From positions 1 through 30,362 of the forward strand of contig CAZAOK010000044.1 in the NCBI GenBank assembly GCA_964486725.1: DNA of 30,362 nucleotides, written 5' to 3'. The notes under the pieces were generated by a model, which searched no databases, was not told the DNA's origin, and saw only the letters and a list, made by a program, of their open reading frames with translations. Each line of letters starts with the position of its first letter. Positions within the stretch are counted from its first letter, which is position 1. The stretch is from M55B154 sp964486725 (GTDB lineage: Bacteria > Spirochaetota > UBA4802 > UB4802). The position numbers and the translations under genes are program-made. This document shows positions 8,691 through 17,758 of this stretch, in pieces.

Positions 8691-10862
8691 TTACATGTAA
8701 TCCTTCAAAAAACCTTCCACCCTCCGGTGTACCACGCCGGCGCCATCACCTCTTACGATGCCGTGTTTTTCAGAATACACCAGGGTTAATTCTTTCTGTA
8801 TCGAGGGAATTTTTTTAAATATTTCAAGGGCACCCTCCGGGTTAACCGTGGGGTCACCAGAACCCTGCATCACCAGTGCCGGTATTGTAATGTTATGGAG
8901 GGAATCATTTACCTCGTTCATCAGCAATTCCATCTGGTATACACCACTTACCGGGTTTCTTGTGTAATTGATATGGGGGTTTTCCGGGTGATTTGGTATA
9001 AACTCCATTGAACCCCTGCGTATCTTTAAACGTTTCAGCAACTTGTTCCACATATCAACCGCGGGAACCAGGTTTGAGGCGAAATCCACAAGCTTCAGGG
9101 GTGCGCTTATAGACACCACGGTTTTGAACTTTCCGTTCTTTCGCGCCGCCCCCAGCAGGGCAAGTCCCGCCCCGGTTGAAAATCCAGCTATAGACATATC
9201 CCTTACTGAATTTTTTAGCACCACGTAGCCCCTGTTTACCGACTCGTACCATTCTTCCCATTTTCGATGCACCAGGTCGTCAGGAGAGGTGCCGTGTCCC
9301 CGAAGCCTTACCCCGTATACAGTAAACCCGTTTTTATAAAGATAATCGGCCAGCTGCCGCACCTCTTCGGGTGCGGCCATGTAACCGTGAATAAGCAATA
9401 CGCCTCTTTTTGAACAACGGCGCTTTAAAAAGAAAGGGCTTCCCACATATTCAGACTTTGACTCATTTTCAATAAAATATTCCCGGTAATCTTTCTCAAA
9501 TATAGCAAGATCTTTCTTCAGCATCAGGTTGCGAATTTTTCTCCTGGTATACCATGACGGCATGCGTACAACGGCATCGAACCTGCTGGTCACATGCCGC
9601 AGGGGTTCAATCTCGTTTTTTAAAACCTCCACGATATTGTCCCTGCGGATTGTATGAAATTCGTATGATCGTGAAAAATGTTCTTTTTTAATAGTAATAA
9701 TATCATTTTTAATGATGATCAGTCCGTCTGATTTGGCTGCATCAATAAAATTATCAAAATGACGGTGAGGCTCATCCCTGAGAAGGTTGCCCTGCCGTTT
9801 AAATAAAACAGTATGATTTGTATTTATCTTTTGATCCTTTATCGCCTCAATTGCCAGAAATGCCCGGTTTTTGAAATCATCCAGGGAGATGGTGTTTCCC
9901 CTGGTCTGCATGAGAATATATGAAAAAACATGATCATGGTTAATGGTGGTATGATGGTAAATCTCTCTCATATACGTGTACATTATGTCTATGGCCACCT
10001 TTCGCATCAATACGTCATTCCTGAGATCCTGGTAATCGAGGTACAACTTATTATCTTTAATCTTGCGCTTCACAAGTATTTTATCAAGGTATGGACTCAC
10101 CGCCAGGGGCTCCCCGAAATTAATATCGATGTCCACCCCGTCCAGCAGCATGCTTCCCTCAACTTCAAGCTCTTCTTCAATACGTTCTGGAAGCTTTTCA
10201 ACCAGCATGTTGGCAATCCTGTTTATCAGGTTCACCCGGGCCCTCACCGGGAAATAGGTAATGTTTACCGGTACAATATATGTCTCCAGTTTGTTTACTC
10301 TTTCCAGTTCTTCATCATTAATGCCAAAACGTTCCTGCAGTTCCATCAACCTTTCACGGTCACCGGTTTTCCAGCAGTTCTTAAACTCCTCCCTGTAAAA
10401 CTGTGCCCGCATGGCAAGGTGGGCTGCGCCGGTATGGGGGGGCCTGCGAATACCGGTATTATATATCATGTATTTCCCTTTCTCTACCAGTTTCTTGTCT
10501 TTTATCATTTGCCCTTCGGGGAAAATAATGCAGGGCATGTCCCCCCGCAGCAGTGAACCAATAATAGTTCTATCACGATCAGGATCTTTTGTGGAAACGG
10601 CTCCCATCTTCTGCATGAAGGTACCGAATGCTCCTTTGAAGAAACTGTGATGGGCCAGGGCATACACAAATTTCCCGGTTTCCTTGTAAATAATATTCGG
10701 CAGAAAAAATGTTTCCATGCGCGTAAAATGATTAACCACGAATACAACCGGCTGGTTGGGAATCCGTTCAGCATCATGTACACGTATATCAGCCCGTGTG
10801 AACCTGGTAAGTGTATCTATTGCCCTACCGGTTAATTTCATCAGGAATCCGGACTTTTCCAT
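8691..10862 (-). CDS. PlsC-like acyltransferase fused to alpha/beta hydrolase
   Basis: 723 residues, two enzymes in one chain. Residues ~35-250 form a glycerolphosphate-type acyltransferase: NHFTRME (Asn44-His45...Glu50) is the NHx4D-type catalytic motif with Glu in place of Asp, and FPEG (114-117) is the substrate-binding motif. Residues ~250-480 are a helical linker region of unknown fold. From ~485 on there is an alpha/beta hydrolase similar to monoacylglycerol lipases/carboxylesterases: HGYMAAPEE oxyanion region, nucleophile GFSTG (Ser562), Asp670 in GSGDPTV, His700 in EKHG; the triad is intact. No signal peptide, so cytoplasmic or inner-membrane-associated lipid remodelling is likely. 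AGGAG lies 6 nt before ATG 10862. It follows the Nudix gene by 12 nt and ends 4 nt from the convergent barrel gene. Confidence 0.88.
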   Translation of the reverse strand: MEKSGFLMKLTGRAIDTLTRFTRADIRVHDAERIPNQPVVFVVNHFTRMETFFLPNIIYKETGKFVYALAHHSFFKGAFGTFMQKMGAVSTKDPDRDRTIIGSLLRGDMPCIIFPEGQMIKDKKLVEKGKYMIYNTGIRRPPHTGAAHLAMRAQFYREEFKNCWKTGDRERLMELQERFGINDEELERVNKLETYIVPVNITYFPVRARVNLINRIANMLVEKLPERIEEELEVEGSMLLDGVDIDINFGEPLAVSPYLDKILVKRKIKDNKLYLDYQDLRNDVLMRKVAIDIMYTYMREIYHHTTINHDHVFSYILMQTRGNTISLDDFKNRAFLAIEAIKDQKINTNHTVLFKRQGNLLRDEPHRHFDNFIDAAKSDGLIIIKNDIITIKKEHFSRSYEFHTIRRDNIVEVLKNEIEPLRHVTSRFDAVVRMPSWYTRRKIRNLMLKKDLAIFEKDYREYFIENESKSEYVGSPFFLKRRCSKRGVLLIHGYMAAPEEVRQLADYLYKNGFTVYGVRLRGHGTSPDDLVHRKWEEWYESVNRGYVVLKNSVRDMSIAGFSTGAGLALLGAARKNGKFKTVVSISAPLKLVDFASNLVPAVDMWNKLLKRLKIRRGSMEFIPNHPENPHINYTRNPVSGVYQMELLMNEVNDSLHNITIPALVMQGSGDPTVNPEGALEIFKKIPSIQKELTLVYSEKHGIVRGDGAGVVHRRVEGFLKDYM

Positions 10863-10874
10863 GTAGATCTCCTC

Positions 10875-11294
10875 TCAGTATCGTTTATTAATATAATCGT
10901 CAATTATACGGTTATGATCAAACACTAACGCCTTCGGTATATTATCCATCGTAAAAACCCCTGCCTCTTTCGCGTCATCAGCACCTACAGGCACCCCTTC
11001 TGCCCGCGCGATAAATACTGTTGTTATCGTATGCTGACGTGGATCACGGACGGGATCAGAATACGTGTGAAACTGGCGTTCCAGTACAACATGCAGGGAG
11101 GTTTCTTCCCTGGCTTCACGAACAGCTGCCTCTTCAAGCGACTCCCCGTAATCAACGAATCCCCCCGGAAGGGCCCAGCCGTAAGGAGGGTTCTTCCGGG
11201 ATATGAGAACTATGCCTTCACCATCTCCGTCCTTCCCGGTTTTCACCCGTATGATAATATCAACGGTTGGCACCGGGTTTTTGTATTCACCCAT
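10875..11294 (-). CDS. Nudix hydrolase
   Basis: 139 residues. The Nudix box is at 45-67: Gly45, Glu51, Arg59-Glu60, Glu63-Glu64, with Ser66 where Gly is usual (EETSL). The approach sequence PYGWALPGGFVDYGE and the later DPRQHTITTVFIA resemble ADP-ribose pyrophosphatase/NUDT-type housecleaning enzymes acting on nucleoside diphosphate derivatives; the substrate cannot be fixed from sequence. The frame is open to a TTG at 11312, but ATG 11294 has GGAG 6 nt upstream. This start overlaps the stop of the upstream HATPase gene by 8 nt, indicating translational coupling, and the acyltransferase gene follows after 12 nt. Confidence 0.9.
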   Translation of the reverse strand: MGEYKNPVPTVDIIIRVKTGKDGDGEGIVLISRKNPPYGWALPGGFVDYGESLEEAAVREAREETSLHVVLERQFHTYSDPVRDPRQHTITTVFIARAEGVPVGADDAKEAGVFTMDNIPKALVFDHNRIIDDYINKRY

Positions 11295-12588
11295 CACTAA
11301 CTCCATTGTCAAAATATTTCACGAGTGTAACTTCGTTACCTTTCTCATTGAAAGAAACGTCAAACACGCTTTTCACCATCTGCAGCCCGATACCATGAAA
11401 AGATTCCAGCAAACCTGTATTAATATTTTCAGATTGTAAACTCATATAATATTGCCAGTCAAATCCATCACCCTCGTCCTTCACCGTAAAGGTTACCTTT
11501 TCTTCATCCATCTGGTGGGAAACGTCAATAGTTCTTTCCGTTAAGTTCGCATTGTCAGAGACAGACATCACCAGCTCCCAGTAATTGCCTTCCTTTTTTC
11601 TGAGTTCAGATTTTGTCTTGAAGTCGATTCCAAGATTACCGTGTTCTATGGCATTGACAAGCACCTCCTGGATTCCCAGCTGCATACTTATGATCACATC
11701 CTGTTCCAGGCGATTTTCCAGGTTACGGGTCAACCGGTAAGTCAGCAGATTCACCAGTGACACGTTATTACCAATCACGTACCTGCTTGACTCTTGCTTG
11801 AGAAATTTGCCCGTTAACACATCACTTTGTGTAACCCGTCCCACAACCAGAATGTGCTGCAGTTCATCCTGTGTAAGTATTGGTATCATCCTGAAACCGA
11901 TAGTATGAACCATGCTTGTATTCTTAACCCTGCATGGGAGCACCACCTCAGCCTCGTTCCCGATAAACACGTCCCTGAAACGGCACAAAAGTAAATCCTT
12001 CAACTGTATGTTATCTTCAAAAGACTTGTCATAAAGAATTGTACGAAATGGTTTATGAATGAGATCGTCCCTTTCAAATTTTAATAATTTCAGCAGGGCC
12101 GGGTTGAATGATATTATTCTCCCCAGTGTATCAAGCAGTATAACTATCTCGTTTGTATAACCGATAATGAGATTTTTCCAGTTAATCTCTTTTTTTATCA
12201 GGCTGTAATGATGGATGGCCACCCGTATGCTACGATGAAATATGACAAAACATCCGGCCGAAACGGCAACATATATTACACTGCCGGTTACCAGCAGCGC
12301 CAGGTATTGCTTATCACATGGCATACCCCACAGGATAATGATCGCAACCGCGGGAAGAATAAGGATCAACGCCCCCAGCAGCCATTCTGCCATGTACAGC
12401 AAAGAAAATGTTTTAAGAAGCTGGCTTTCTTCCAGTTGTGTAGGGTCAAATTTTTTCATAAAGAAACGCTTATATAATTTAGAAACCGCGGCATCACCTG
12501 TATATATTTTTGACTGAATCAAGCTCATTTTACAAGTATTTTTCATGAAGAAGTCTTCTCCCGCCAACCCGAAGAAAAATCCTTGCAT
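11287..12588 (-). CDS. Membrane PAS/HATPase protein (RsbW-like ATPase, no phosphoacceptor His)
   Basis: 433 residues from ATG 12588; the frame is open from GTG 12621, and ATGs at 12546, 12528 and 12459 are alternatives, so the N-terminus is unsettled. Two hydrophobic membrane helices (LLGALILILPAVAIIILW, then LALLVTGSVIYVAVSAGCFVIF) are followed by a PAS-like segment (IGYTNEIVILLDTLGRIISFNPALLKLL). The C-terminal GHKL ATPase domain has the N-box NAIEHGN, G1 DEGDGFDW and G2 HGIGLQMVKSVFD. There is no HisKA helix with an H-box, so it resembles RsbW/SpoIIAB serine-kinase-type domains rather than a histidine kinase. Possible role: membrane sensor acting on a STAS anti-anti-sigma factor; no such partner is in the window. 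It is first in an operon with the Nudix and acyltransferase genes and divergent from cimA. Confidence 0.8.
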   Translation of the reverse strand: MQGFFFGLAGEDFFMKNTCKMSLIQSKIYTGDAAVSKLYKRFFMKKFDPTQLEESQLLKTFSLLYMAEWLLGALILILPAVAIIILWGMPCDKQYLALLVTGSVIYVAVSAGCFVIFHRSIRVAIHHYSLIKKEINWKNLIIGYTNEIVILLDTLGRIISFNPALLKLLKFERDDLIHKPFRTILYDKSFEDNIQLKDLLLCRFRDVFIGNEAEVVLPCRVKNTSMVHTIGFRMIPILTQDELQHILVVGRVTQSDVLTGKFLKQESSRYVIGNNVSLVNLLTYRLTRNLENRLEQDVIISMQLGIQEVLVNAIEHGNLGIDFKTKSELRKKEGNYWELVMSVSDNANLTERTIDVSHQMDEEKVTFTVKDEGDGFDWQYYMSLQSENINTGLLESFHGIGLQMVKSVFDVSFNEKGNEVTLVKYFDNGVSDG

Positions 12589-12807
12589 TAATGACTTTTC
12601 CACGTAGGGTAGCCTCTTCACCCGGCGCGTTTCAATGACTAATTTTTATAGACACAAATGATAATTTAAATAATATTTGTACTGGAAAAAAATCGTATTA
12701 TATTTATATACTATCCCGGCTTACCCATCGCATCTCAGGACAATTAAAACTGCCTGTGTTTCATTGAGTTAGACAATCGCATCATAAGGCGGGATAAATA
12801 AAACAAG

Positions 12808-12825
12808 TAACCTGCGGGCAGGTTA
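12808..12825. promoter_or_regulatory. Perfect palindrome just upstream of cimA
   Basis: TAACCTG (12808-12814) and CAGGTTA (12819-12825) form a 7-bp perfect inverted repeat around CGGG, 27 nt before the cimA start codon. It could be a repressor operator or a short leader hairpin. The rest of the 12622-12851 divergent region is AT-rich (12640-12715) with several TATA-like words but no promoter I can place firmly. Confidence 0.35.
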
Positions 12826-12851
12826 TCGTTCAAATAAATTTACCGGATACC

Positions 12852-14459
12852 ATGATGAGCAAGAAAACTGAACCAAAAAGAATGATCTCACTGTATGATA
12901 CAACATTGCGTGACGGGGCCCAGACCTTCGGCATCTCCTTCTCCCTGCATGATAAAATCCGTATCGCCAGGGAACTGGATAAGTTACACATCGACTACAT
13001 CGAGGGAGGATGGCCGGGCTCCAACCCCAAGGACAACCTGTTTTTCTCAGAGATACGCAAGGCTGATCTCCAGCATTCGAAGATCGCCGCCTTCGGATCA
13101 ACGAAACGTCCCAAACTCTCATACCAGGAAGACACCCTTCTGCAGCAGCTCGTGGACTCACAGGCCCATACCATCACCATCGTGGCCAAGAGCTGGGACT
13201 TTCATGTCACCGATGCCCTGAATATTAGCCTTGATGAAAATCTCGAGCTTATTTACGGCACCATTGCCTATCTTAAAGACCGGCAATTCGAGGTTTTTCT
13301 CGACGCCGAACACTTTTTTGACGGCTACAAGGCAAATCCCGATTACGCCCTGCAGGCCGTGGCAAAAGCAGAGGAGGCAGGGGCAGACCTTGTATGCCTG
13401 TGTGACACCAACGGCGGCACCCTGAGTCATGAGGTATACCAGATCACCAGCACAATACTGAATTCGGTGGATGTTCCACTTGGAATTCACCCCCATAACG
13501 ATGCCGGAGTTGCCATTGCCAACGGCCAGGAAGGCATACGGGCCGGTGCCGTGCAGGTGCAGGGAACCATTAACGGGTATGGTGAACGCTGCGGCAACTG
13601 CGACCTTACCGTGCTGCTGCCCAACCTTTCATTGAAGATGGGGTATCGCACTAACGCCGACGAATCACTGGTACACCTCACCGAGGTAAGCCGCTATATC
13701 AGCGAGATAGCCAACCTCGCACATAACGAGCGGGCACCCTACGTAGGGGACAATGCCTTCGCCCATAAGGGGGGCATTCACGTGTCCGCCCTCAAGCGAA
13801 ATACCAAAACCTATGAACACGTCGATCCCTCGGTGGTTGGCAACAGGCGCAAGGTTCTTATTTCAGAGCTGGCCGGTAAAAGTAATATCGCCTTCAAGGC
13901 ACAGGAGATGGGAATCAAGCTTGACAAGGACGTTGTTCTTCCCACAAAGATACTAAAAGACATTAAAGATCTTGAAGACCAGGGATTTCAGTTTGAAGCG
14001 GCCGAAGGGTCATTCGAGCTGCTCATCCGGCGGGCAACCGGTGAATATGTACCATTTTTCATTCTGAAGGGATTCAGGGTTATAACAGAAAAGGACGAAT
14101 TCAACAGGATGACATGTGAAGCCACCATAAAGGTTGAAGTTGACGGCATAGTGGAGCACACTGCCGCCAATGGTAACGGTCCGGTTGAGGCCCTTGATAA
14201 CTCGTTACGAAAGGCCCTTGAAACCTTCTACCCGGAAATTCGCGAGCTTCACCTGTCAGACTACAAGGTACGGGTGCTCAACGAAAAAGAAGGTACCGGT
14301 TCATCTGTCCGGGTACTCATTGATCAGAAAATGCGAAGCAAGCACTGGGGCACGGTGGGAGTATCAACAAATATAATCGAGGCATCCTGGCAGGCCCTGG
14401 TTGACGGGATCGAATACATGCTGTACAAGAAAAACCAAGATAACACACCTGGAGAATAG
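12852..14459 (+). CDS. cimA: (R)-citramalate synthase
   Basis: 535 residues, the length of the TIGR00977-type citramalate synthases. The enzyme condenses acetyl-CoA and pyruvate to (R)-citramalate, the first step of the threonine-independent isoleucine route. The catalytic barrel shows LYDTTLRDGAQ (Arg20-Asp21), HPHNDAGVAIAN (metal ligands His213 and His215) and GTINGYGERCGN. After about residue 370 comes the LeuA-type regulatory dimerisation domain (GFRVITEKDEFNRMTCEATIKV, AANGNGPVEALDNSLRKAL). Leptospira and other spirochaetes are known to use citramalate for isoleucine. It starts ATG 12852 or 12855; only a weak GGA lies upstream. It is the first gene of a long + strand operon, with murI 8 nt after its stop. 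Confidence 0.95.
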   Translation: MMSKKTEPKRMISLYDTTLRDGAQTFGISFSLHDKIRIARELDKLHIDYIEGGWPGSNPKDNLFFSEIRKADLQHSKIAAFGSTKRPKLSYQEDTLLQQLVDSQAHTITIVAKSWDFHVTDALNISLDENLELIYGTIAYLKDRQFEVFLDAEHFFDGYKANPDYALQAVAKAEEAGADLVCLCDTNGGTLSHEVYQITSTILNSVDVPLGIHPHNDAGVAIANGQEGIRAGAVQVQGTINGYGERCGNCDLTVLLPNLSLKMGYRTNADESLVHLTEVSRYISEIANLAHNERAPYVGDNAFAHKGGIHVSALKRNTKTYEHVDPSVVGNRRKVLISELAGKSNIAFKAQEMGIKLDKDVVLPTKILKDIKDLEDQGFQFEAAEGSFELLIRRATGEYVPFFILKGFRVITEKDEFNRMTCEATIKVEVDGIVEHTAANGNGPVEALDNSLRKALETFYPEIRELHLSDYKVRVLNEKEGTGSSVRVLIDQKMRSKHWGTVGVSTNIIEASWQALVDGIEYMLYKKNQDNTPGE

Positions 14460-14467
14460 CAACAGCA

Positions 14468-15265
14468 ATGTCCACACAACCCATAGGTATTTTTGATTCA
14501 GGGATCGGCGGTCTTACCGTCTGCAAGGCCATATCCGATCTTCTGCCCGGAGAAAATATCATATATTTCGGTGATACGGGACGGTTTCCCTACGGAACAA
14601 GATCAATGGAAACCATAACACGGTATTCCCGCGAGATAACCGGCTACCTGCGATCCCGTGACGTTAAAATGATCGTGATAGCATGTAACACCTCCTCCGC
14701 GGCGGCACTTGAAACACTGCAGGAAGAGAACGACATTCCCATTATAGGGGTAATCAACGCCGGCGCCAGGGCAGCATGCGGCCGGCTGAAGGGTGAATCC
14801 ATCGGGGTAATCGGCACAAGGGCAACAATTAAGTCCGCCTCATACGTTCAGGCCATTCATCGCATAGACAGCACCATACGGGTGGTTCAACGGCACGCAA
14901 CCCTGTTTGTCTCCCTCACCGAAGAAGGCTGGATAGACGACGAGATAACCCGGTTAACCTCCAGAAAGTATCTCCAGGAAATGGTTGACCAGGGTGTACG
15001 CACGGTAATACTTGGATGTACCCATTTTCCGCTGTTAAAAAAATCCATCAACGATGTCTACCCCGAACTTGATCTCATCGATACCGGTGAAGAGATAGCC
15101 TGCGAAGTTGTGGATATTCTTAAAGAAAAAAATCTTGAAAATCCTGCCCCTTATGGCACTATTGAATTATATTCATCAGATATAACAGATGCCATGCAGC
15201 GTCTCAAAGAAATGTTTTTCGGCGGAGACGGCATCCCGATACAAAAACTGGTAATAAACGGATAA
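14468..15265 (+). CDS. murI: Glutamate racemase
   Basis: 265 residues, the standard MurI length. It interconverts L- and D-glutamate for peptidoglycan using two cysteines as acid/base. The N-terminal IGIFDSGIGGLTV (Asp10), ACNTSSA with Cys73, and LGCTHFPLL with Cys184 are all present, and FGDTGRFPYGTRS matches the substrate loop. GGAG at 14451-14454 is rather far (13 nt) from ATG 14468, so translation may depend on coupling to cimA, whose stop is 8 nt upstream. The parvulin gene follows after 4 nt. Confidence 0.96.
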   Translation: MSTQPIGIFDSGIGGLTVCKAISDLLPGENIIYFGDTGRFPYGTRSMETITRYSREITGYLRSRDVKMIVIACNTSSAAALETLQEENDIPIIGVINAGARAACGRLKGESIGVIGTRATIKSASYVQAIHRIDSTIRVVQRHATLFVSLTEEGWIDDEITRLTSRKYLQEMVDQGVRTVILGCTHFPLLKKSINDVYPELDLIDTGEEIACEVVDILKEKNLENPAPYGTIELYSSDITDAMQRLKEMFFGGDGIPIQKLVING

Positions 15266-15269
15266 CTAT

Positions 15270-16235
15270 ATGACAATCAAGAGGATCTCATTGTGTCTCA
15301 CTTTTATATTCATACTGGGGAACGCCCACGCCGTATCATCGTGGGAAGTTTTCGACCGTATCATCGCGGTGGTAAATGACACCCCCATAATAAAGAGTGA
15401 ACTTGAACAAAAATTTGATCGCTTAACAAGCGTCAAGAAGATTAGAAAGAGCCGCTACAATGTAGAGAAAAGCAAGGTGCTGGATAAATTCATCCAGGAG
15501 GCCATAGTACGCCAGGAGGCCGAACGGCAGGCCATCATTGTAAGTGAAGAAAAGGTGATGATACACATAGAAAAATTGATGCGCGGCAATAAAATTGACT
15601 CACTGGATAAATTTAAAAAAATAATTGAACAACGTGAGAAAATGCCCTTTTCGCAATATAAAGATGAAATAAGACAGCAGCTGACCACCGAGCAGGTTAT
15701 CTCCATCGTCATTGGGGTGTCACCACCCTCGCATGAAGAGGCCCGGGAATGGTTCAAGAATAACCGGCGCAAGCTGGGATACCAGGTTCACCTGAAACAT
15801 ATCCTCATACGCCCCAAAGACAGGTCATTCTCCGAAGAAAAGCGGGTAAGCCGGGAGGTACGAAACCTTCGAACCCGTATCATCAGGGGTGAATCCTTTG
15901 AAAAGATCGCGGCCGAATATTCACAGGATCCCGGATCGGCACGAAAGGGCGGCGATCTTGGCTGGGTCAGCCTGGCCGAACTTGATCCCTACATGGCAAA
16001 CAAGGTTCACCGCATGCGCAAGCCGGGTCAGTTATCGGGGGTCATCAAGTCGGGCTACGGGTATCATATCGTAAAATACCTCGGCCGGCGGGCCGTGCCC
16101 TATGAAGCTGTTGAAAACCGGATACTGAACATGCTCTACCAGCGAAATATGCAGAAGCAGTTCGAAAAATGGGTTGCCCAGATGCGCAGAGAATCCGACA
16201 TAAAGATATACATGGAAAACTACGTTAAGTCATAA
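15270..16235 (+). CDS. SurA-like periplasmic peptidyl-prolyl isomerase
   Basis: 321 residues. An N-terminal signal peptide (about residues 1-21, ending GNAHA) is followed by the SurA N-terminal chaperone motif VFDRIIAVVNDTPIIKSELEQ and a helical region to ~150. A single parvulin domain (about 174-278) contains HLKHILI, FEKIAAEYSQDPGSARKGGDLGW and SGYGYHIVKYLG. The C-terminal helix (~285-315) would complete the SurA-type core. It likely escorts outer-membrane proteins through the periplasm. E. coli SurA has two parvulin domains; this protein has one. Start ATG 15270 lies 4 nt after murI and keeps the charged n-region; its ribosome site is weak. A TTG at 15291 with GAGGA upstream is a less likely alternative because it removes the basic residues. 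Confidence 0.9.
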   Translation: MTIKRISLCLTFIFILGNAHAVSSWEVFDRIIAVVNDTPIIKSELEQKFDRLTSVKKIRKSRYNVEKSKVLDKFIQEAIVRQEAERQAIIVSEEKVMIHIEKLMRGNKIDSLDKFKKIIEQREKMPFSQYKDEIRQQLTTEQVISIVIGVSPPSHEEAREWFKNNRRKLGYQVHLKHILIRPKDRSFSEEKRVSREVRNLRTRIIRGESFEKIAAEYSQDPGSARKGGDLGWVSLAELDPYMANKVHRMRKPGQLSGVIKSGYGYHIVKYLGRRAVPYEAVENRILNMLYQRNMQKQFEKWVAQMRRESDIKIYMENYVKS

Positions 16236-16246
16236 AGGGGGACCCC

Positions 16247-17737
16247 GTGGGCCTTTCTCTGCTTATTTATGTTGATAACGGCATCCTTAATGATGAACCG
16301 CTAAACTTTAATGATATCTACATCCCCGAACACCTGGATACCCTGCTGACTAAAAACAGGCAGTTTGATACCATTATCTATTCAATACCCGAAGAATACT
16401 CCGGAGAGCTTAAAGATACAGCCGGTGTCATCACAAGAACCGGAAGTGATACCATAGACTTCTGGAAGCAGGCCTTCCAGCAGACAGGTTCTGATTCAAT
16501 AATAAAAGTATACGCTGATGCCCCATTTCTTGACGCCGAAATCATTGAAGACATGATACAGCATCATACCAGCTACGGGGCAGAATACACCTATTCCTGG
16601 AATCTACCCGAGGGGTATGCCTGCGAGGTCTATTCCAAAGAACTCATAGACTCAGTCCCCGCCTCCTATGACAAAGAACTGTCTTTTCGCCAGATCATAC
16701 AGTCAAACATCAACCAGTTCGACGTGGAACTGTATTTTAGAAATCCCGACCTGCGCCGGTTGCGGCTCAGTTTCAGATCTTCTGATCCCCTGAATAACCG
16801 GGTAATGAAAAACATCAGCCGGCTACACGGAGGCATCCCCCCTTATGCCGCCATAGAATCACTGGTGAAAGACAACCCGGATGTGCTGCGGGCAGCCCCC
16901 ACCTACATCGAACTTGAGCTGTATGGCGGGTGTCAGCTTGACTGCGTATTCTGTTACAGGAACACCCTTGATCATGAACACGGCCCAATGACAGGCGGCA
17001 CACTTGATACCGTGCTTGAAGGTATTGACCGGTTCGCCCTGCCCACCACCGTTTGCCTGGGCGGTTCAGGTGAACCCCTCATGCATGAAAATTTTTACTC
17101 AATGCTGGAAAAGATAGCAGGTACCACATCGGTTGATACCGTTGTAATAGAGACTAACGGCATACTGGCAGACGGCAATTACGCCACCGCGCTGCAGTCC
17201 CTCACCGGGGCCAGCGTGATAACCATCGTAAACATGAACGGCATGAACGGTGACACCTACCGGTCAATACACGGCGGTGATTATTTTGATACGGTTAACG
17301 CCAACATTACCCGCCTCAGTGACGCCCTGAAAGACACCACCCATCAGCTATTCGTGCAGGTAATGAAGATCAACGAGACCGAACCCTACCTTGACCAGTA
17401 TTACGATTTCTGGGAAAAACAGCAGGTGTCCATAATACTGCAGAAACAGAATACCTACCTTGGAAGAATAGAAGACAGGCGGTATTCAGACCTCACCCCA
17501 TTTGAGAGAACACCATGCTGGCACCTGCAGCGTGATATGTACATACTCTACGACGGCACCGTGGCATTCTGCAAGCAGGACGTCGACGGAAAGAACAGCG
17601 CCGGCAGTCTTGCCGAAAAGTCCATGGTTGACATTTGGGAAGATGCCGCGCCGGCCTTTCAAAATGATTACAGGGGCCGCCTGTCCACCTCCCCTGATTG
17701 TGCCGCCTGCGACGAGTGGTTCACCTTCAATTTCTGA
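16247..17737 (+). CDS. Spiro-SPASM radical SAM protein
   Basis: 496 residues. The radical SAM core (about 220-400) has Cys229-x3-Cys233-x2-Cys236 for the 4Fe-4S cluster that cleaves S-adenosylmethionine. The C-terminal SPASM-type domain carries further cysteines (424, 442, 485, 488) for auxiliary clusters. The first ~200 residues are not part of usual radical SAM enzymes and resemble a nucleotidyltransferase: KVYADAPFLDAEII and EGYACEVYSKELI line up with ITGDNPFTDP and LGTAVEVISFDAL in the next gene product. This layout fits the family named spiro-SPASM, known from spirochaetes, with no established reaction. GTG 16247 is supported by AGGGGGA immediately upstream. It sits 11 nt after the parvulin gene and 21 nt before the SpsF-like gene. 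Confidence 0.9.
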   Translation: MGLSLLIYVDNGILNDEPLNFNDIYIPEHLDTLLTKNRQFDTIIYSIPEEYSGELKDTAGVITRTGSDTIDFWKQAFQQTGSDSIIKVYADAPFLDAEIIEDMIQHHTSYGAEYTYSWNLPEGYACEVYSKELIDSVPASYDKELSFRQIIQSNINQFDVELYFRNPDLRRLRLSFRSSDPLNNRVMKNISRLHGGIPPYAAIESLVKDNPDVLRAAPTYIELELYGGCQLDCVFCYRNTLDHEHGPMTGGTLDTVLEGIDRFALPTTVCLGGSGEPLMHENFYSMLEKIAGTTSVDTVVIETNGILADGNYATALQSLTGASVITIVNMNGMNGDTYRSIHGGDYFDTVNANITRLSDALKDTTHQLFVQVMKINETEPYLDQYYDFWEKQQVSIILQKQNTYLGRIEDRRYSDLTPFERTPCWHLQRDMYILYDGTVAFCKQDVDGKNSAGSLAEKSMVDIWEDAAPAFQNDYRGRLSTSPDCAACDEWFTFNF

Positions 17738-17758
17738 TACAACCGGAAGCATAAACCT

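Noticed and set aside
9930..10556. 208-codon ORF antisense to the acyltransferase gene
   Set aside because: Shadow of a strongly supported gene on the other strand; no recognisable motif.
12622..12851. T-box or leucine-type leader upstream of cimA
   Set aside because: No T-box sequence, tandem codon leader peptide or terminator/antiterminator pair could be found; only the short palindrome at 12808-12825.
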